This document shows, one piece after another, positions 1-9,489 of a DNA stretch of 64,000 bases. Both the position numbers and the translations under genes were made by a program. The notes below the pieces were generated by a model, which did not search any database, was not told where the DNA came from, and was given only the letters and a program-made list of their open reading frames with translations. The DNA lies in assembly GCF_001678675.1 (NCBI RefSeq), contig NZ_LZRN01000021.1, positions 1 through 64,000 on the forward strand. The letters are read 5' to 3'. Numbering within the stretch: position 1 is the stretch's first letter; every line of letters starts with the position of its first letter. Source of the stretch: Gelidibacter algens (GTDB lineage: Bacteria; Bacteroidota; Bacteroidia; Flavobacteriales; Flavobacteriaceae).

Positions 1-156
1 ATACTTCTCTGTCAATATTTGGAAGTAATGCCAATGAACAAACGATTAAAAGTGTAATTTTATTGAAATGAATAAAAAAGACCGTATTGCTCTTGATAAA
101 AAAATAACAAGAAAAACTTAAATCCTTTTTATTTTAAAAAAAGGAATATCAACTTG

Positions 157-785
157 ATGAAAAACTATTTATTTATACAAATGATTGTTTTACTTGTATT
201 TTGGGGTAGGACGCTTCAGATTTTGGAGATTGGTTAAGCTTTCGACCGAATTTTCAAATATTAAATTCTAAGATTAAAAATAACTTATCTATAGTTTTTC
301 CTGACAAATCTAACGTCGTTTCTAACAAATCGCAAGATCTTCAAATGGCAAAATTATTTGGTGTTTGCGATTTTGATTGTTCAATATTTGTTGACTTAAG
401 CGATAATGGAATTGAGTACTCAAACTATTCATACAAAATAGGTATTGATACCGATTTGCAACCAATCATAAAAGACCATATTCAATTTATGGAAAAAGTG
501 ACGTTTCCATATTTTGAAAAATTAAGCACAGTTAAAGGAATAAGTGATTATTTTAATAATAGATTACTTGCGTTGACTGACGAAGAATTGAAAGATAGAA
601 AGGTTATGAAATCTTTCCAAAAAGAAGAAGTTTTATGCGCGATCATTGCTTCGTATTTAGAGAACGAAGAGCGATTAACTGAAGTAATAGATACCTATAA
701 GAAATTATACTCAACTAGTGAGTTTTATTTTAATGATATTAATGTTTTGGATAATTGGATAAAGGATAATAATGAGGTTAATTAA
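157..785 (+). pseudogene. Small secreted protein, frameshifted near its signal peptide
   Basis: No family recognised. An ATG at 157 opens a typical signal peptide (MKNYLFIQMIVLLVFWG), but its frame closes at a TAA after about 26 codons. A second frame takes over at about 210 and runs open to 785, beginning DASDFGDWLSFRPNFQ and ending in an acidic, mostly helical tail. Together the two frames make a plausible protein of about 208 residues with one small indel near 204-212. An internal ATG at 345 would give only 146 residues and would lose the signal peptide, so I do not favour it. The stop overlaps the start of the next relic at 772, as expected of translationally coupled genes. Function unknown. 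Confidence 0.5.
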
Positions 786-1000
786 ATACATATTGTTATT
801 TATTTTTTTTGTTAAAACCAGGTGTGATGCTAGCTATAGAAATAGTTGTTTTAGACAATCAAAATAGTTTTTTTGAAGTTGATTATAATCAAACTAATTG
901 AGACGCATAAATTTGGTTAGGACAATTTTATTTACAAGAAGACGGTAAATGCAATGTTGTTGGCGATCGTTTAGAGTTTTACATAAAAACAAAGTCATGT
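772..1000 (+). pseudogene. Relic of a second small secreted protein
   Basis: An ATG at 772 overlaps the end of the preceding gene and encodes a signal-peptide-like start (MRLIKYILLFIFFVKTRC), but the frame stops after 31 codons. The neighbouring frame continues with protein-like sequence (LDNQNSFFEVDYNQTN, then IWLGQFYLQEDGKCNVVGDR), interrupted by two further stops. It then runs into the 5'-truncated oxidoreductase without an intergenic gap. This is a gene with several inactivating changes. No family recognised. Confidence 0.5.
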
Positions 1001-2329
1001 TTTTATAATTGGTTCAGGAATGGCAGGAATGACCATCGCCAATAAATGTGCCTCCAAAGGGCTAACAGTTGGGATTACAGACGAATTACCTTACGGTGGT
1101 ACTTGTGCATTGAGAGGTTGCGACCCGAAGAAAGTAATTATTGGCGCTACGGAAGTTCAAGAATTTGCTAAAAGGTTTAAAGGGAGCGGTATCGATACAA
1201 TACCCAAAGTCAATTGGAAAGATATAATGGCCTTTAAACAAACCTTTGTGGATGAAATGCCACCCAAATTAGAAAAAGGTTATAAAAAAATGGAATAGAT
1301 ACGTACCATAGTTCGGCAAAATTTCTGTCAGAAAACACACTAAAAGTTGGGAATGACAAAATCAAAGCGAAAAAAATTGTTATTGCATCGGGTTCAAAGC
1401 CAAGGGTTTTAGAATTTGAAGGTGGTCATTTTGCCAAAACCAGTACCGATTTCTTGAATTTAGAAGAATTGCCCAAATCTTTATTATTCATCGGTGGTGG
1501 ATATATTGCGTTTGAATTCGCACATATTGCAGCCAGATGTGGAGCAGAGGTAACTATAGTACATCGTGGAAATAATCCCTTGGAAAATTTTGAACAGGAT
1601 ATTGTAAAACACCTTGTTTCTGCCACAAAACAATTAGGTGTAAAACTTATTCTAAATACAGATGTAACGGCCATTGAAAAATTGGATAACAAGTATCGAG
1701 TTAAAGGTAAATCCGCGGAGAAAACAGAATATTTTGAAGCCAATGCTGTTTTTAATTCTGCCGGTCGACCACCTGCAATATTTGATTTGGATTTAGAAAA
1801 AGCAAATATTGCTTTTACAAAAAAAGGTATTTCAGTGAACGAACACCTACAAAATACATCAAACCCAATTATTTATGCAGCAGGAGATGCAGCAGATTCG
1901 GAAGGTTTGCCTTTAACGCCTGTTGCAGTTTTAGAAGGTCATACAGTTGCTTCAAATATTATCAAAGGCAATCATAAAAAAATAAGTTACCCGCCAATGC
2001 CCACGGTAGTTTTTACGTTACCTACTATGGCTTCTGTAGGCTATACTGAATCTAAAGCGAAAGAACTGAACTACAATATTCGGATAAATTATAAAGAGGT
2101 TGGTGATTGGTTTAATGCCAAACGATTGAACGTACCCGAATATGCATTCAAAACTATAATTGACGAAGAAACTCAAACAATTTTGGGAGCGCATTTAATC
2201 GGACCTCATACAGAAGAAACCATAAATCTCTTTGCGATGGCCATAAAAACAAAGATGAAGGTTAATGATATTAGAACAATGATTTTCTCATATCCAACAT
2301 TGGCTTCGGACATACCACATATGCTTTAA
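996..2329 (+). pseudogene. FAD/NAD(P)-dependent disulfide reductase (mercuric reductase-like), truncated and frameshifted
   Basis: This belongs to the class I pyridine nucleotide-disulfide oxidoreductases. Visible in order are the FAD Rossmann start (FIIGSGMAGM), the redox disulfide loop GGTCALRGC, the second nucleotide-binding fold (LLFIGGGYIAFEFAH), the FAD-binding AAGDAADSEGLPLTPVA region and the C-terminal dimerisation domain ending YPTLASDIPHML. The His-Glu pair that normally follows (HPT..E) is absent, so this is not a standard lipoamide dehydrogenase or glutathione reductase. The true start is missing: an in-frame stop lies just upstream of the Rossmann strand. A run of seven A at 1284-1290 lacks one base, which shifts the frame; from 1292 the second frame is open to 2329. 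Joined, it would be about 440 residues, normal for the family. A small cysteine-rich gene follows after 11 bases. Confidence 0.8.
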
Positions 2330-2340
2330 TAAAAAATAGA

Positions 2341-2553
2341 ATGGAAACTATATTAAAATCAGAAATTACCTGTCCAAACTGTGGACATAGAAAAGTAGAA
2401 GATATGCCAACAAACGCTTGTCAATTCTTTTACGAGTGCGATAATTGTAAAATTGTTCTAAAACCAAACGAAGGCGATTGTTGTGTATATTGTAGCTATG
2501 GCGATGAATCATGTCCTTCAATACAAGAAAATAATAAAGGTTGCTGTAGTTAA
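2341..2553 (+). CDS. GDCCVxC-domain small cysteine-rich protein
   Basis: A 70-residue protein of the GDCCVxC family, some of whose members elsewhere are selenoproteins. It has an N-terminal CPNCGH pair, a central C..F.YECDNC pair that looks like a zinc ribbon, then the signature GDCCVYCSYGDESCP and a terminal GCC. All positions here are cysteine codons, with no in-frame TGA. It starts 11 bases after the disulfide reductase, and the two were probably co-transcribed. The many cysteine pairs suggest metal or mercury binding, or a thiol relay to the reductase, but the biochemical role of the family is not established. The gene is intact although its partner is broken. Confidence 0.85.
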   Translation: METILKSEITCPNCGHRKVEDMPTNACQFFYECDNCKIVLKPNEGDCCVYCSYGDESCPSIQENNKGCCS

Positions 2554-2563
2554 ATATAGGTAT

Positions 2564-3279
2564 ATGTTAGCCCTTTATAAATTTACCCTAATCTTTTTTA
2601 CAGCATTTATGTTTTTCAATGACTTATACGCTCAAAAAGTAGTACATACGTTTTATAAAGAAAGCATCACCAAAAAGGAAATATCCAATTTAAAATCGTC
2701 CTATGGAAATAACAAAACCATTCTAAAGGATTTTGAAACCCAAACCTTAAAGGCACTCTCCTATTTCCCAGAACTTAAAGACATTAAAATAAAATTCAGG
2801 CTAAAAAATAGAACCACACCTTTAGCAACAAGACCCTCTTTTTTTAGCCTGCTCCGTTCTGCAAAAAATCGAACATATATCATTACTGTTAGTAAACAAA
2901 GCAATGCGGAATTAGATACCATTGCTTTAAAAAATTTGAAATTTAATGCACAAATTGGAGTAATTGGCCACGAATTGAGCCATATTTCCGATTATTTGAA
3001 TCGAGGTTTCTTAAAAATGAACAGCATTGGTTTAGATATTATTTTCTCAAAAAAGAGAATCGATGCATTAGAATTTAATACCGCATTAATCACGGTTTGG
3101 GGTTTCAACTGCTCGATTGGAGTATTAATGTGCGAGAAAATCTTGAAAATCCAAATTGGCTTGGAGCCGTTAACTCAAATGCCAATGAAAAAAGAGAACG
3201 TTATATGAATCCAAATACGATAATTGAAATTTTGCGTACACACCCGCTATATAAAGAAAGTATATATCTTCCCGAATAA
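2564..3279 (+). pseudogene. Secreted HExxH-type metallopeptidase-like protein, frameshifted
   Basis: The ATG at 2564 gives a signal peptide (MLALYKFTLIFFTAFMFF ... YAQ). An earlier in-frame start inside the GDCCVxC gene is unlikely. The zinc-peptidase-like motif GHELSH is at roughly residue 140, in a helix followed by YLNRGF. The frame breaks near 3081, where one C seems lost: the first frame continues with sequence that looks unlike the protein and ends at 3208, while the shifted frame reads NHGLGFQLLDWSINVRENL, the expected continuation, and ends at 3279 with IIEILRTHPLYK. The intact form would be about 238 residues. A second, worse copy of the 3' end lies at 9490-9617. Peptidase activity is inferred only from the HELSH motif. 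Confidence 0.6.
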
Positions 3280-3287
3280 TGTAGGCC
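3160..3287 (+). repeat. Direct repeat, left copy (3' end of metallopeptidase-like gene)
   Basis: The last 120 or so bases of the metallopeptidase-like gene recur, diverged, at 9490-9617. Both encode a version of NP.(T/K)IIEILRTHPLYK and end in GAATAATG. The longest identical stretch is the 20-base core ataattgaaattttgcgtac. The two copies have the same orientation and enclose 3.3-9.5 kb (Crp/Fnr regulator to SulP). Confidence 0.7.
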
Positions 3288-3288
3288 T

Positions 3289-3984
3289 TCAAAAGCTCAA
3301 ATCAATATTTAACAATTGAAGTATCTGTTCCTTGTTTTTTATATAAATAAGTCTTTTATCCACTTCGATAATCCCTTCTTCCTTAAACTGTTTGAGGCTC
3401 CTTCCCAAACTTTCTGGTGAAGTGCCAATAATATTAGCCAAATCTTCTCGTGTTAAATCAATACCACCTGCTTTATAATGTTTTTGGAATCGATTTTCTA
3501 AAATGAGCAAATTAATCGCCAATCGTGCATTTAGATTTTTTTGGGCCAGTACCGCAATGATATTGGCAAGAACTCCGAACTCATGACCAATATTTTTTAT
3601 AAAAGTGCGTTGCAAAGTAGGAATGTCCTTTAATAATTGAAAAAAAACATCTTTAGCTATAAAATTCACTTCCAAGTCTTCCAATGCCTCACAAGAATCT
3701 TGATAACGCTCTTCTCCAAATAAAGCATGATACCCTAAAACATCGTTAGGTGTGTAGATATAAAAAATTTGTTCTGATCCAGAAAAACTGCGCTTAAATT
3801 TTTTTGCCTTCCCTTTTTTAATTTGAAATATACCCGTAGGCACACCATCCTCATAAAATAGAAGACTTCCTTTTTTTATGATTAACGGCTCCATGGCAGC
3901 ATCAACCAATTTTTTTTCCTCAGTAGCCAATGCTTCAAAAAGTCGATCACTTTGAAAATCAAATTTCGGATAGAAGTTTTTCAT
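3289..3984 (-). CDS. Crp/Fnr family transcriptional regulator
   Basis: A 231-residue regulator of normal family length. Residues about 20-130 form a cyclic-nucleotide-binding-type beta roll (LIIKKGSLLFYEDG, then IFYIYTPNDVLGYHALFGEE). A long dimer helix and a C-terminal winged helix-turn-helix follow, with recognition region TREDLANIIGTSPESLGRSLKQFKEEG near residues 175-200. There is no N-terminal cysteine cluster, so it is not an Fe-S Fnr; the ligand is unknown. It is divergent from isocitrate dehydrogenase, and the 102-base gap holds a perfect 18-base palindrome about 40 bases upstream of this start, which suggests autoregulation together with control of the neighbour. It converges on the metallopeptidase-like gene with almost no gap. 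Confidence 0.9.
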   Translation of the reverse strand: MKNFYPKFDFQSDRLFEALATEEKKLVDAAMEPLIIKKGSLLFYEDGVPTGIFQIKKGKAKKFKRSFSGSEQIFYIYTPNDVLGYHALFGEERYQDSCEALEDLEVNFIAKDVFFQLLKDIPTLQRTFIKNIGHEFGVLANIIAVLAQKNLNARLAINLLILENRFQKHYKAGGIDLTREDLANIIGTSPESLGRSLKQFKEEGIIEVDKRLIYIKNKEQILQLLNIDLSF

Positions 3985-4015
3985 AAGTCAAAGATATACT
4001 AAATAACCTATAAAT

Positions 4016-4033
4016 ATATAACATATGTTATAT
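4016..4033. promoter_or_regulatory. Perfect 18-bp palindrome, probable Crp/Fnr operator
   Basis: The sequence atataacatatgttatat is a perfect inverted repeat with core TAACATATGTTA, in the gap between the divergent regulator and isocitrate dehydrogenase genes. It lies just upstream of a TAnnTTTG promoter box for the dehydrogenase, a position where a Crp-type protein could activate. The same 12-base core recurs at 26631-26642. Confidence 0.6.
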
Positions 4034-4052
4034 TTATAAATAACATTTATTG

Positions 4053-4060
4053 TATATTTG
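4053..4060 (+). promoter_or_regulatory. Bacteroidota -7 box for isocitrate dehydrogenase
   Basis: TATATTTG matches the TAnnTTTG -7 consensus of Bacteroidota sigma-ABfr promoters. It lies 25 bases before the ATG at 4086 and about 20 bases after the palindrome. Confidence 0.5.
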
Positions 4061-4085
4061 TATTCAATTTAAATTAATTCAAATT

Positions 4086-5305
4086 ATGAACGAAAGCAAA
4101 ATTAGTTTTGTTAAGGGAAAGTTACACGTCCCAAATCAACCCATAATCCCGTTTATTGAGGGGGATGGTATAGGTTCCGATATTTGGAAAGCCACTAAAT
4201 CAGTAATTGAAGCTGCTGTTCACAAAGCTTATGGCGATCATAGAAAAATACAATGGAAAGAAGTGTATGCAGGTGAAAAGGCCTTTGAAAAACAGGCGAG
4301 TGGTTGCCCGAAGACACTATAAAAAGTATTGAGAAATACCTTGTGGCCATTAAAGGCCCATTAACAACTCCGATAGGTGGCGGTATGCGATCGCTAAATG
4401 TGGCTTTACGTCAACAACTTGATTTATTTGCTTGTGTAAGACCCGTAAAATGGTATGAAGGGGTACCTTCTCCTGTTAAAGCGCCGGAAAAAGTGGATAT
4501 GGTTATTTTTAGGGAAAACACAGAAGATATTTATGCCGGAATAGAATGGCTAAATGGCACTCCCGAACTTGAAAAAGTAAAAAATTTCCTCATCAATGAG
4601 ATGGGTGTCACTGCAATTCGCTTCCCTGATACGGTATCCATTGGAATCAAACCGGTTTCAAAAGAAGGTACGGAACGTTTGGTTAGGGCTGCCATTAGAT
4701 ATGCTATTGAAAACAAAAAAGACTCTGTCACCATTGTTCATAAAGGCAATATCATGAAATTTACTGAAGGAAAATTCAAAGAATGGGGTTATCAGCTTGC
4801 CAAAGACGAATTCGCCGCAAAAGATTATGAAGGAGGACCTTGGCAGATGATTACAAAAAATGGACATCAACTAATTATCAAAGATGTCATTGCCGATGCC
4901 TTTTTGCAGCAGATTATTTTGAGACCCGATCAATATGATGTTATTGCAACGTTAAACTTAAATGGTGATTATATATCAGATGCTTTGGCCGCCATTGTTG
5001 GCGGAATCGGCATTGCGCCTGGTGCAAACATAAATTATAACACGGGTGTTTCCATATTTGAGGCCACACACGGTACGGCACCCAAATATAAAGACCAAGA
5101 TAAAGTGAACCCTTCGTCCGAAATACTTTCTGGTGTCATGATGTTGGAATATTTAGGTTGGCAAGAAGCGGCTGACCTTATCTTAAAAGGATTAAAAGGT
5201 GCCATTCGAAAAAAAACGGTAACGTATGATTTTGAGCGCTTAATGGAGGGAGCGACCCTTCTTAAATGTTCTGAATTTGGACAAGCGATCGTTAGTAATA
5301 TGTAA
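4086..5305 (+). pseudogene. icd: NADP-type isocitrate dehydrogenase, one frameshift
   Basis: This closely follows the E. coli Icd pattern over its full length: [12 protein letters not shown] near residue 20, [20 protein letters not shown], the substrate loop [54 protein letters not shown] and [11 protein letters not shown] near the end. It would oxidatively decarboxylate isocitrate to 2-oxoglutarate, making NADPH. One base is lost between about 4293 and 4300: the first frame stops at 4322 and the second carries [10 protein letters not shown] onward. The intact length would be about 406 residues, against 416 in E. coli. The start at 4086 matches homologues. Loss would be serious unless another copy exists or the shift is a sequence error. 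A malic enzyme follows after 19 bases. Confidence 0.85.
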
Positions 5306-5324
5306 CGAAAATATAGTTTATATC

Positions 5325-6938
5325 ATGGTGACAAAAAAAAGGAATTTCGATGTTTTATACGACGGTACCATAAGTAAATCGTTGGCTTTTTCATAAAAAG
5401 AGAGGGAACAATTAGGTTTGCGCGGTTTGTTGCCTTATTCCATTGTGGGCCAAGATATTCAAGTAAAACGTGTGATGGAGGGTTTGCGCCGAAAAGATTC
5501 AAATATTGAACGATATATTATGCTATCGGCACTTCAAGACCGCAATGAAAAGCTCTATTACAGAATAGCCAGCGACTATATAGAAGAAATTATGCCCATA
5601 ATTTATACGCCGATAGTTGGCGAAGCATGTATAGAATTTTCACATATTTTTAGACGCGCTAAAGGGTTTTATATAACTCCCGATGATAAAGGTGATCTAC
5701 TGAAAATTCTTGACAATTGGCCAGAAAAAGACATACGGGTTATTGTTATAACCGATGGACAGCGCATCTTGGGATTGGGAGATTTAGGAGCAAACGGCAT
5801 GGGAATACCTATAGGCAAGTTAGCCTTGTATACCGCATGCGCCGGAATTCATCCCAATCAATGTTTACCCGTAATGCTGGATGTAGGCACAAATAATAAG
5901 GAAATACGGGAAGATATATTGTATTTAGGCTATCCAAAAGAACGGATTAAAGGAAAGGCATATTTCGAGTTGGTCCATGAATTCGTAATGGCCGTTCAAG
6001 AAAAATATCCAAATGCACTCATCCAATTTGAAGATTTTTTGACTCCCAATGCTTATGCTTTATTGAATATTTATAAGGATAAAGTCCTCTGCTTTAATGA
6101 CGACATTCAGGGTACTGCAGCTGTTGCGTTGGCAGGTTTGTATGCCACCACTCGAATTACAAAAATTCCTTTTCCAGATTTGAAAATCATGTTTTTAGGA
6201 GCTGGGTCTGCGGCAACTGGTATAGCAGATCTTTTGGTTTTGGCATTGGTAAAAGAAGGATTGACCAAACAAGAAGCCTTGGATCGCTTATGGTTTGTTG
6301 ATATAAACGGATTAGTTGTGTCTAGTAGAACTGATTTAATGCCACACAATCTGCCTTATGCCCACAATCATCTTCCATCAAATTTTATTGAATCGATTAA
6401 AACAATAAAACCCCATGTATTAATCGGTGCAACTGGTGCCTTTGGAGCTTTTTCAAAAGAAGTCATTGCCATTATGAGTGACCTTAATGAACGCCCCGTA
6501 ATTTTTGCTTTGTCCAACCCAACTTCAAAGGCAGAGTGTACCGCAGAACAAGCCTATACGTGGAGTTATGGTAAGGCTGTTTTTGCCAGTGGCAGCCCAT
6601 TTGATATGGTTCAATTTAATGGAAAAGAATATCATCCAGGGCAAGGTAACAATGCTTATATTTTTCCAGGAATAGGATTAGGGGCTATTGTTGCTCATGC
6701 AAGCATAATTCCAGACGAACTATTCTTAACTGCAGCTAAAACCCTTTCTGAAACGGTAAGTGATAAAAACATAGAAGAAGGAGCCATTTATCCACGGTTA
6801 ACCGAAATCCGGACTATTTCATTGGAAGTTGCTCTGGCCGTTTCTGAAAAGGCGTTTGATTTAGGCATTGCGAGAATCAAAAAACCAAAAAATTTAAGAC
6901 AAACTATTTTAGATTATATGTACGATCCGAATTATTAA
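5325..6938 (+). pseudogene. maeA: NAD-dependent malic enzyme with an in-frame TAA at codon 24
   Basis: The enzyme oxidatively decarboxylates malate to pyruvate. From codon 24 on the family is complete: LGLRGLLP, the Tyr-bearing IYTPIVGEAC, a GDLGANGMGIPIGKLALY motif, FEDF (metal site), CFNDDIQGTAAV, LGAGSAATGIADLL (NAD fold), ALSNPTSKAECTAEQAY, and a C-terminal helical end. The natural start is ATG 5325 (MVTKKRNFDVLYDG). A TAA at 5394-5396 interrupts the frame where glutamine is plausible, so CAA to TAA is the simplest change. Translation could restart at TTG 5418, losing about 31 residues of the subunit-contact region. The full length would be 537 residues. It lies 19 bases after isocitrate dehydrogenase and both yield reducing power and CO2. 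Confidence 0.85.
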
Positions 6939-6971
6939 CTATTTATTAAAGACTATTTGTTATGATATTTT

Positions 6972-7355
6972 ATGAAAAAGGGAACAAAGCTATATAGTAT
7001 ATTAAAATTAAAATGTCCACGCTGTCAAATTGGAAATTTATTCAGCAATCCAGGATTATTTGTGTTTTCAAGAATCTTGAAAATGCCTGATAAATGCCCT
7101 CATTGTAAGCAAGATTTTAAGCTAGAACCAGGATTTTATACCGCTGCTTTATGGATTAGTTATCCGATGGTACTTATCATTTTTATCCCATTAATCATTT
7201 TAGGATTTTCATTGGATACGATTAATGGCTTTTTCAAATTGCTTTACCCATTCATCATTCTCTTTAGTTTTATGCTACAGATTCCGTTAATGCGGATTTC
7301 GAGAGCTATTTTACTGAATATGACCATCGATTATACGACAGAATGGCGAACATAA
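6972..7355 (+). CDS. DUF983 family membrane protein
   Basis: 127 residues. The N-terminal half has two CxxC pairs (LKCPRCQIGNLF near residue 15, and MPDKCPHCKQDF near 40) that would form a zinc ribbon. The typical EPGFYTAALWISYP follows, then two hydrophobic membrane segments at about 55-80 and 88-108. This layout is diagnostic of DUF983 proteins, which are common in Bacteroidota and alphaproteobacteria and whose function is not settled (often seen near respiratory genes). It lies 33 bases after malic enzyme and 36 before the SulP transporter, and may share their transcript. Intact. Confidence 0.85.
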   Translation: MKKGTKLYSILKLKCPRCQIGNLFSNPGLFVFSRILKMPDKCPHCKQDFKLEPGFYTAALWISYPMVLIIFIPLIILGFSLDTINGFFKLLYPFIILFSFMLQIPLMRISRAILLNMTIDYTTEWRT

Positions 7356-7391
7356 TAAACGTTTAAAATTCAATATTAAATCAGTTAGCCA

Positions 7392-9041
7392 ATGCACAAA
7401 GAATTTGTACCAAAATTATTTTCTCTTTTAAAGCAAGGGATATCAAAGGAAACTTTGATAAAAGATATTCTTTCAGGATTGATTGTAGGGATTGTAGCTT
7501 TACCATTGGCCATTGCTTTTGCAATAGCATCTGGAGTCTCTCCTGAAAAAGGGATCATAACCGCCATTATTGCAGGACTCATTATTTCGGCCTTTGGTGG
7601 AAGCAGAGTTCAAATTGGAGGGCCCACTGGTGCTTTCATCGTCATTGTTTATGGTATTATACAGCTTTATGGAATTGATGGCTTAATCATCGCAACCTTT
7701 ATGGCAGGGTTTCTAATGATTGGAATGGGGCTGTTACGTCTTGGAAACTTGCTGAAATTTATACCTTATTCCCTTATTGTTGGTTTTACCAGCGGAATCG
7801 CTTTAATTATCTTTTCATCACAGGTTAATGATTTCTTCGGGCTCCATATTACCAAAGTTCCTGCAAATTTTATAGATAAGTGGGTGGTCTATTTTGAATA
7901 CTTCAATCACATCAATTGGTTTGCTTTAGTCATTGCATTAGTCTCCATACTTCTTACCATCTATTTTCAAAAATTGGTAAAAAAAATACCAGGATCTATC
8001 ATTGCCATTATCCTATCAACCATTGTGGTCACTGTTTTTAATATTCCTGTAGATACCATTGAAAGTAATTTTGGTGCTATACCGAACCAGATTGGTTTAC
8101 CTCATATCCCGAACGTAAGTTTTAATACCATCCAAGCACTCATACAGCCAGCATTTGCCATTGCTGTTTTAGGTTCAATTGAGTCCCTACTTTCGGCAGT
8201 CGTATCAGATTCAATGATAGGAGGAAAGCATCGTTCCAATATGGAGTTGATTGCGATGGGAGGCGCTAACATCGTATCTTCCATGTTTGGAGGGATACCT
8301 GCGACAGGTGCGATTGCACGCACTGCCACCAATGTAAAAAATGGGGGACGAACTCCAATTGCCGGTATTGTACATGCTTTCGTTTTATTAGCAATCATGC
8401 TATTATTTGCTCCCTATGCCAAACTTATACCCATGCCTTGTTTGGCTGGAATTTTGATTGTGGTTGCGTTTAACATGAGTGAGTGGAGGCAATTCAAATC
8501 CATTTTAAAAGGCAATAGAATGGATATTATCATTATGCTAACAACATTTTTTCTTACCGTTATCTTTGATTTGGTCATTGCCATAGAAATTGGGATCGTA
8601 CTCGCTAGTTTTATGTTTATGAAACGAATGAGCCAATCTGTAAATATTCAAGATTTCTCATCAGATACTGAACATGGAGAACACCTTTTTGATGACGAAC
8701 TATTGGATATACCCGAAGGCGTTATTTTATATGAAATTAATGGGCCTTTATTTTTTGGGGCGGCCAGACAATTTCAGGAAACCATTATCAATACACATGT
8801 AGAACCCAAGGTTATTATTATTAGAATGCGTTATGTGCCCTTGATCGATGCTACAGGCTATCAGAGTATCAAGGAAATAATAAGAACCTATAAGGCAAGA
8901 AAAATAAAAGTAATCTTTTCAGGGATTAGCAAAACTTTGAGGAACGATTTTGAAAAAAATGAACTGTTTTCATTTATAGAAAGTGATTTAGTTGTGGAGG
9001 ATATTCAGACCGCCATTACGAGAGCCAAAGAAAATTTATAA
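7392..9041 (+). CDS. SulP family inorganic anion transporter with STAS domain
   Basis: 549 residues, the usual SulP length. The N-terminal consensus (DILSGLIVGIVALPLAIAFA, then GSRVQIGGPTGAF near residue 75) is followed by about ten further membrane segments to residue 415. A cytoplasmic STAS domain covers about 440-545 (GVILYEINGPLFFGAA, then IIIRMRYVPLIDATG). SulP proteins carry sulfate, bicarbonate, dicarboxylates or other anions, and sequence inspection cannot assign the substrate. Sitting after two decarboxylating enzymes, bicarbonate or C4-dicarboxylate transport is attractive but only an inference. Intact, unlike its upstream neighbours. A degraded 600-base stretch follows. Confidence 0.9.
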   Translation: MHKEFVPKLFSLLKQGISKETLIKDILSGLIVGIVALPLAIAFAIASGVSPEKGIITAIIAGLIISAFGGSRVQIGGPTGAFIVIVYGIIQLYGIDGLIIATFMAGFLMIGMGLLRLGNLLKFIPYSLIVGFTSGIALIIFSSQVNDFFGLHITKVPANFIDKWVVYFEYFNHINWFALVIALVSILLTIYFQKLVKKIPGSIIAIILSTIVVTVFNIPVDTIESNFGAIPNQIGLPHIPNVSFNTIQALIQPAFAIAVLGSIESLLSAVVSDSMIGGKHRSNMELIAMGGANIVSSMFGGIPATGAIARTATNVKNGGRTPIAGIVHAFVLLAIMLLFAPYAKLIPMPCLAGILIVVAFNMSEWRQFKSILKGNRMDIIIMLTTFFLTVIFDLVIAIEIGIVLASFMFMKRMSQSVNIQDFSSDTEHGEHLFDDELLDIPEGVILYEINGPLFFGAARQFQETIINTHVEPKVIIIRMRYVPLIDATGYQSIKEIIRTYKARKIKVIFSGISKTLRNDFEKNELFSFIESDLVVEDIQTAITRAKENL

Positions 9042-9117
9042 TATGACTCCCAAAAACGAAAGGAGCGGGAAGACTATGAAATCAATTTCATGGACTTCGT
9101 GTCTTACCTATCCATTT

Positions 9118-9463
9118 CATATTTTGAATACTACAGCTGCACAATGACCACCAAACCCAAAATTGTTGATGTATGAATAATCAACTGTTTTGGTTGTTTT
9201 TTTCCAAGTGTCACATTCAAATCAGTAGAAATTGCTTAATCAATTACTTTCGAATTAATTATTGGTGGAATCAAATCTTTGTGTATTGATAAACAAGTAG
9301 TTGCTTATTCAATTGCTACAATACCTCGCAAAATATGCCAGGTGACAAACTTTGAGCCACTAATACTAAATCTTTCTATAAGCTCTTAAAAAGCGTTTCA
9401 TTGGTTTTAGTTTCCTGATAAACCTCGAGGACCGGTAGATGTGGTGTGTGTGCATTGGTGTGA
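9118..9463 (-). pseudogene. 3' relic of a beta-ketoacyl-ACP synthase (FabF/FabB-like)
   Basis: The minus strand holds about 110 codons that align by eye with the C-terminal part of ketoacyl synthases: NAHTPHLPVLEVYQETKTNE (the His-containing segment), SGSKFV..HIL (normally GHLLGASG), GIVAIE..TCLSIHKDLIPP with INSKVID, then NNFGFGGHCAAVVFKI and a stop at 9118-9120. Several stops and frame changes lie between these pieces, and the 5' two thirds is missing. The gene cannot be functional. It would have condensed malonyl-ACP with acyl chains in fatty acid, polyene or flexirubin-type synthesis; which one cannot be told. It lies between the SulP gene and the right copy of the metallopeptidase repeat. 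Confidence 0.55.
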
Positions 9464-9489
9464 CAGAAAGTCTTAAAAGACAAAATTGT

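Noticed and set aside
123-146. Terminator hairpin TCCTTTTT / AAAAAGGA near the left edge
   Set aside because: The stem is almost only A-T and is not followed by a T tract; chance pairing in AT-rich DNA is likely.
1426-1743. Open frame of about 105 codons on the minus strand inside the reductase
   Set aside because: It lies antisense to conserved FAD-reductase coding sequence and has no family features; a shadow of the real gene.
2483-2563. Upstream start for the metallopeptidase-like protein inside the GDCCVxC gene
   Set aside because: The ATG at 2564 gives a clean signal peptide; the longer version would bury it behind an unrelated hydrophilic stretch.
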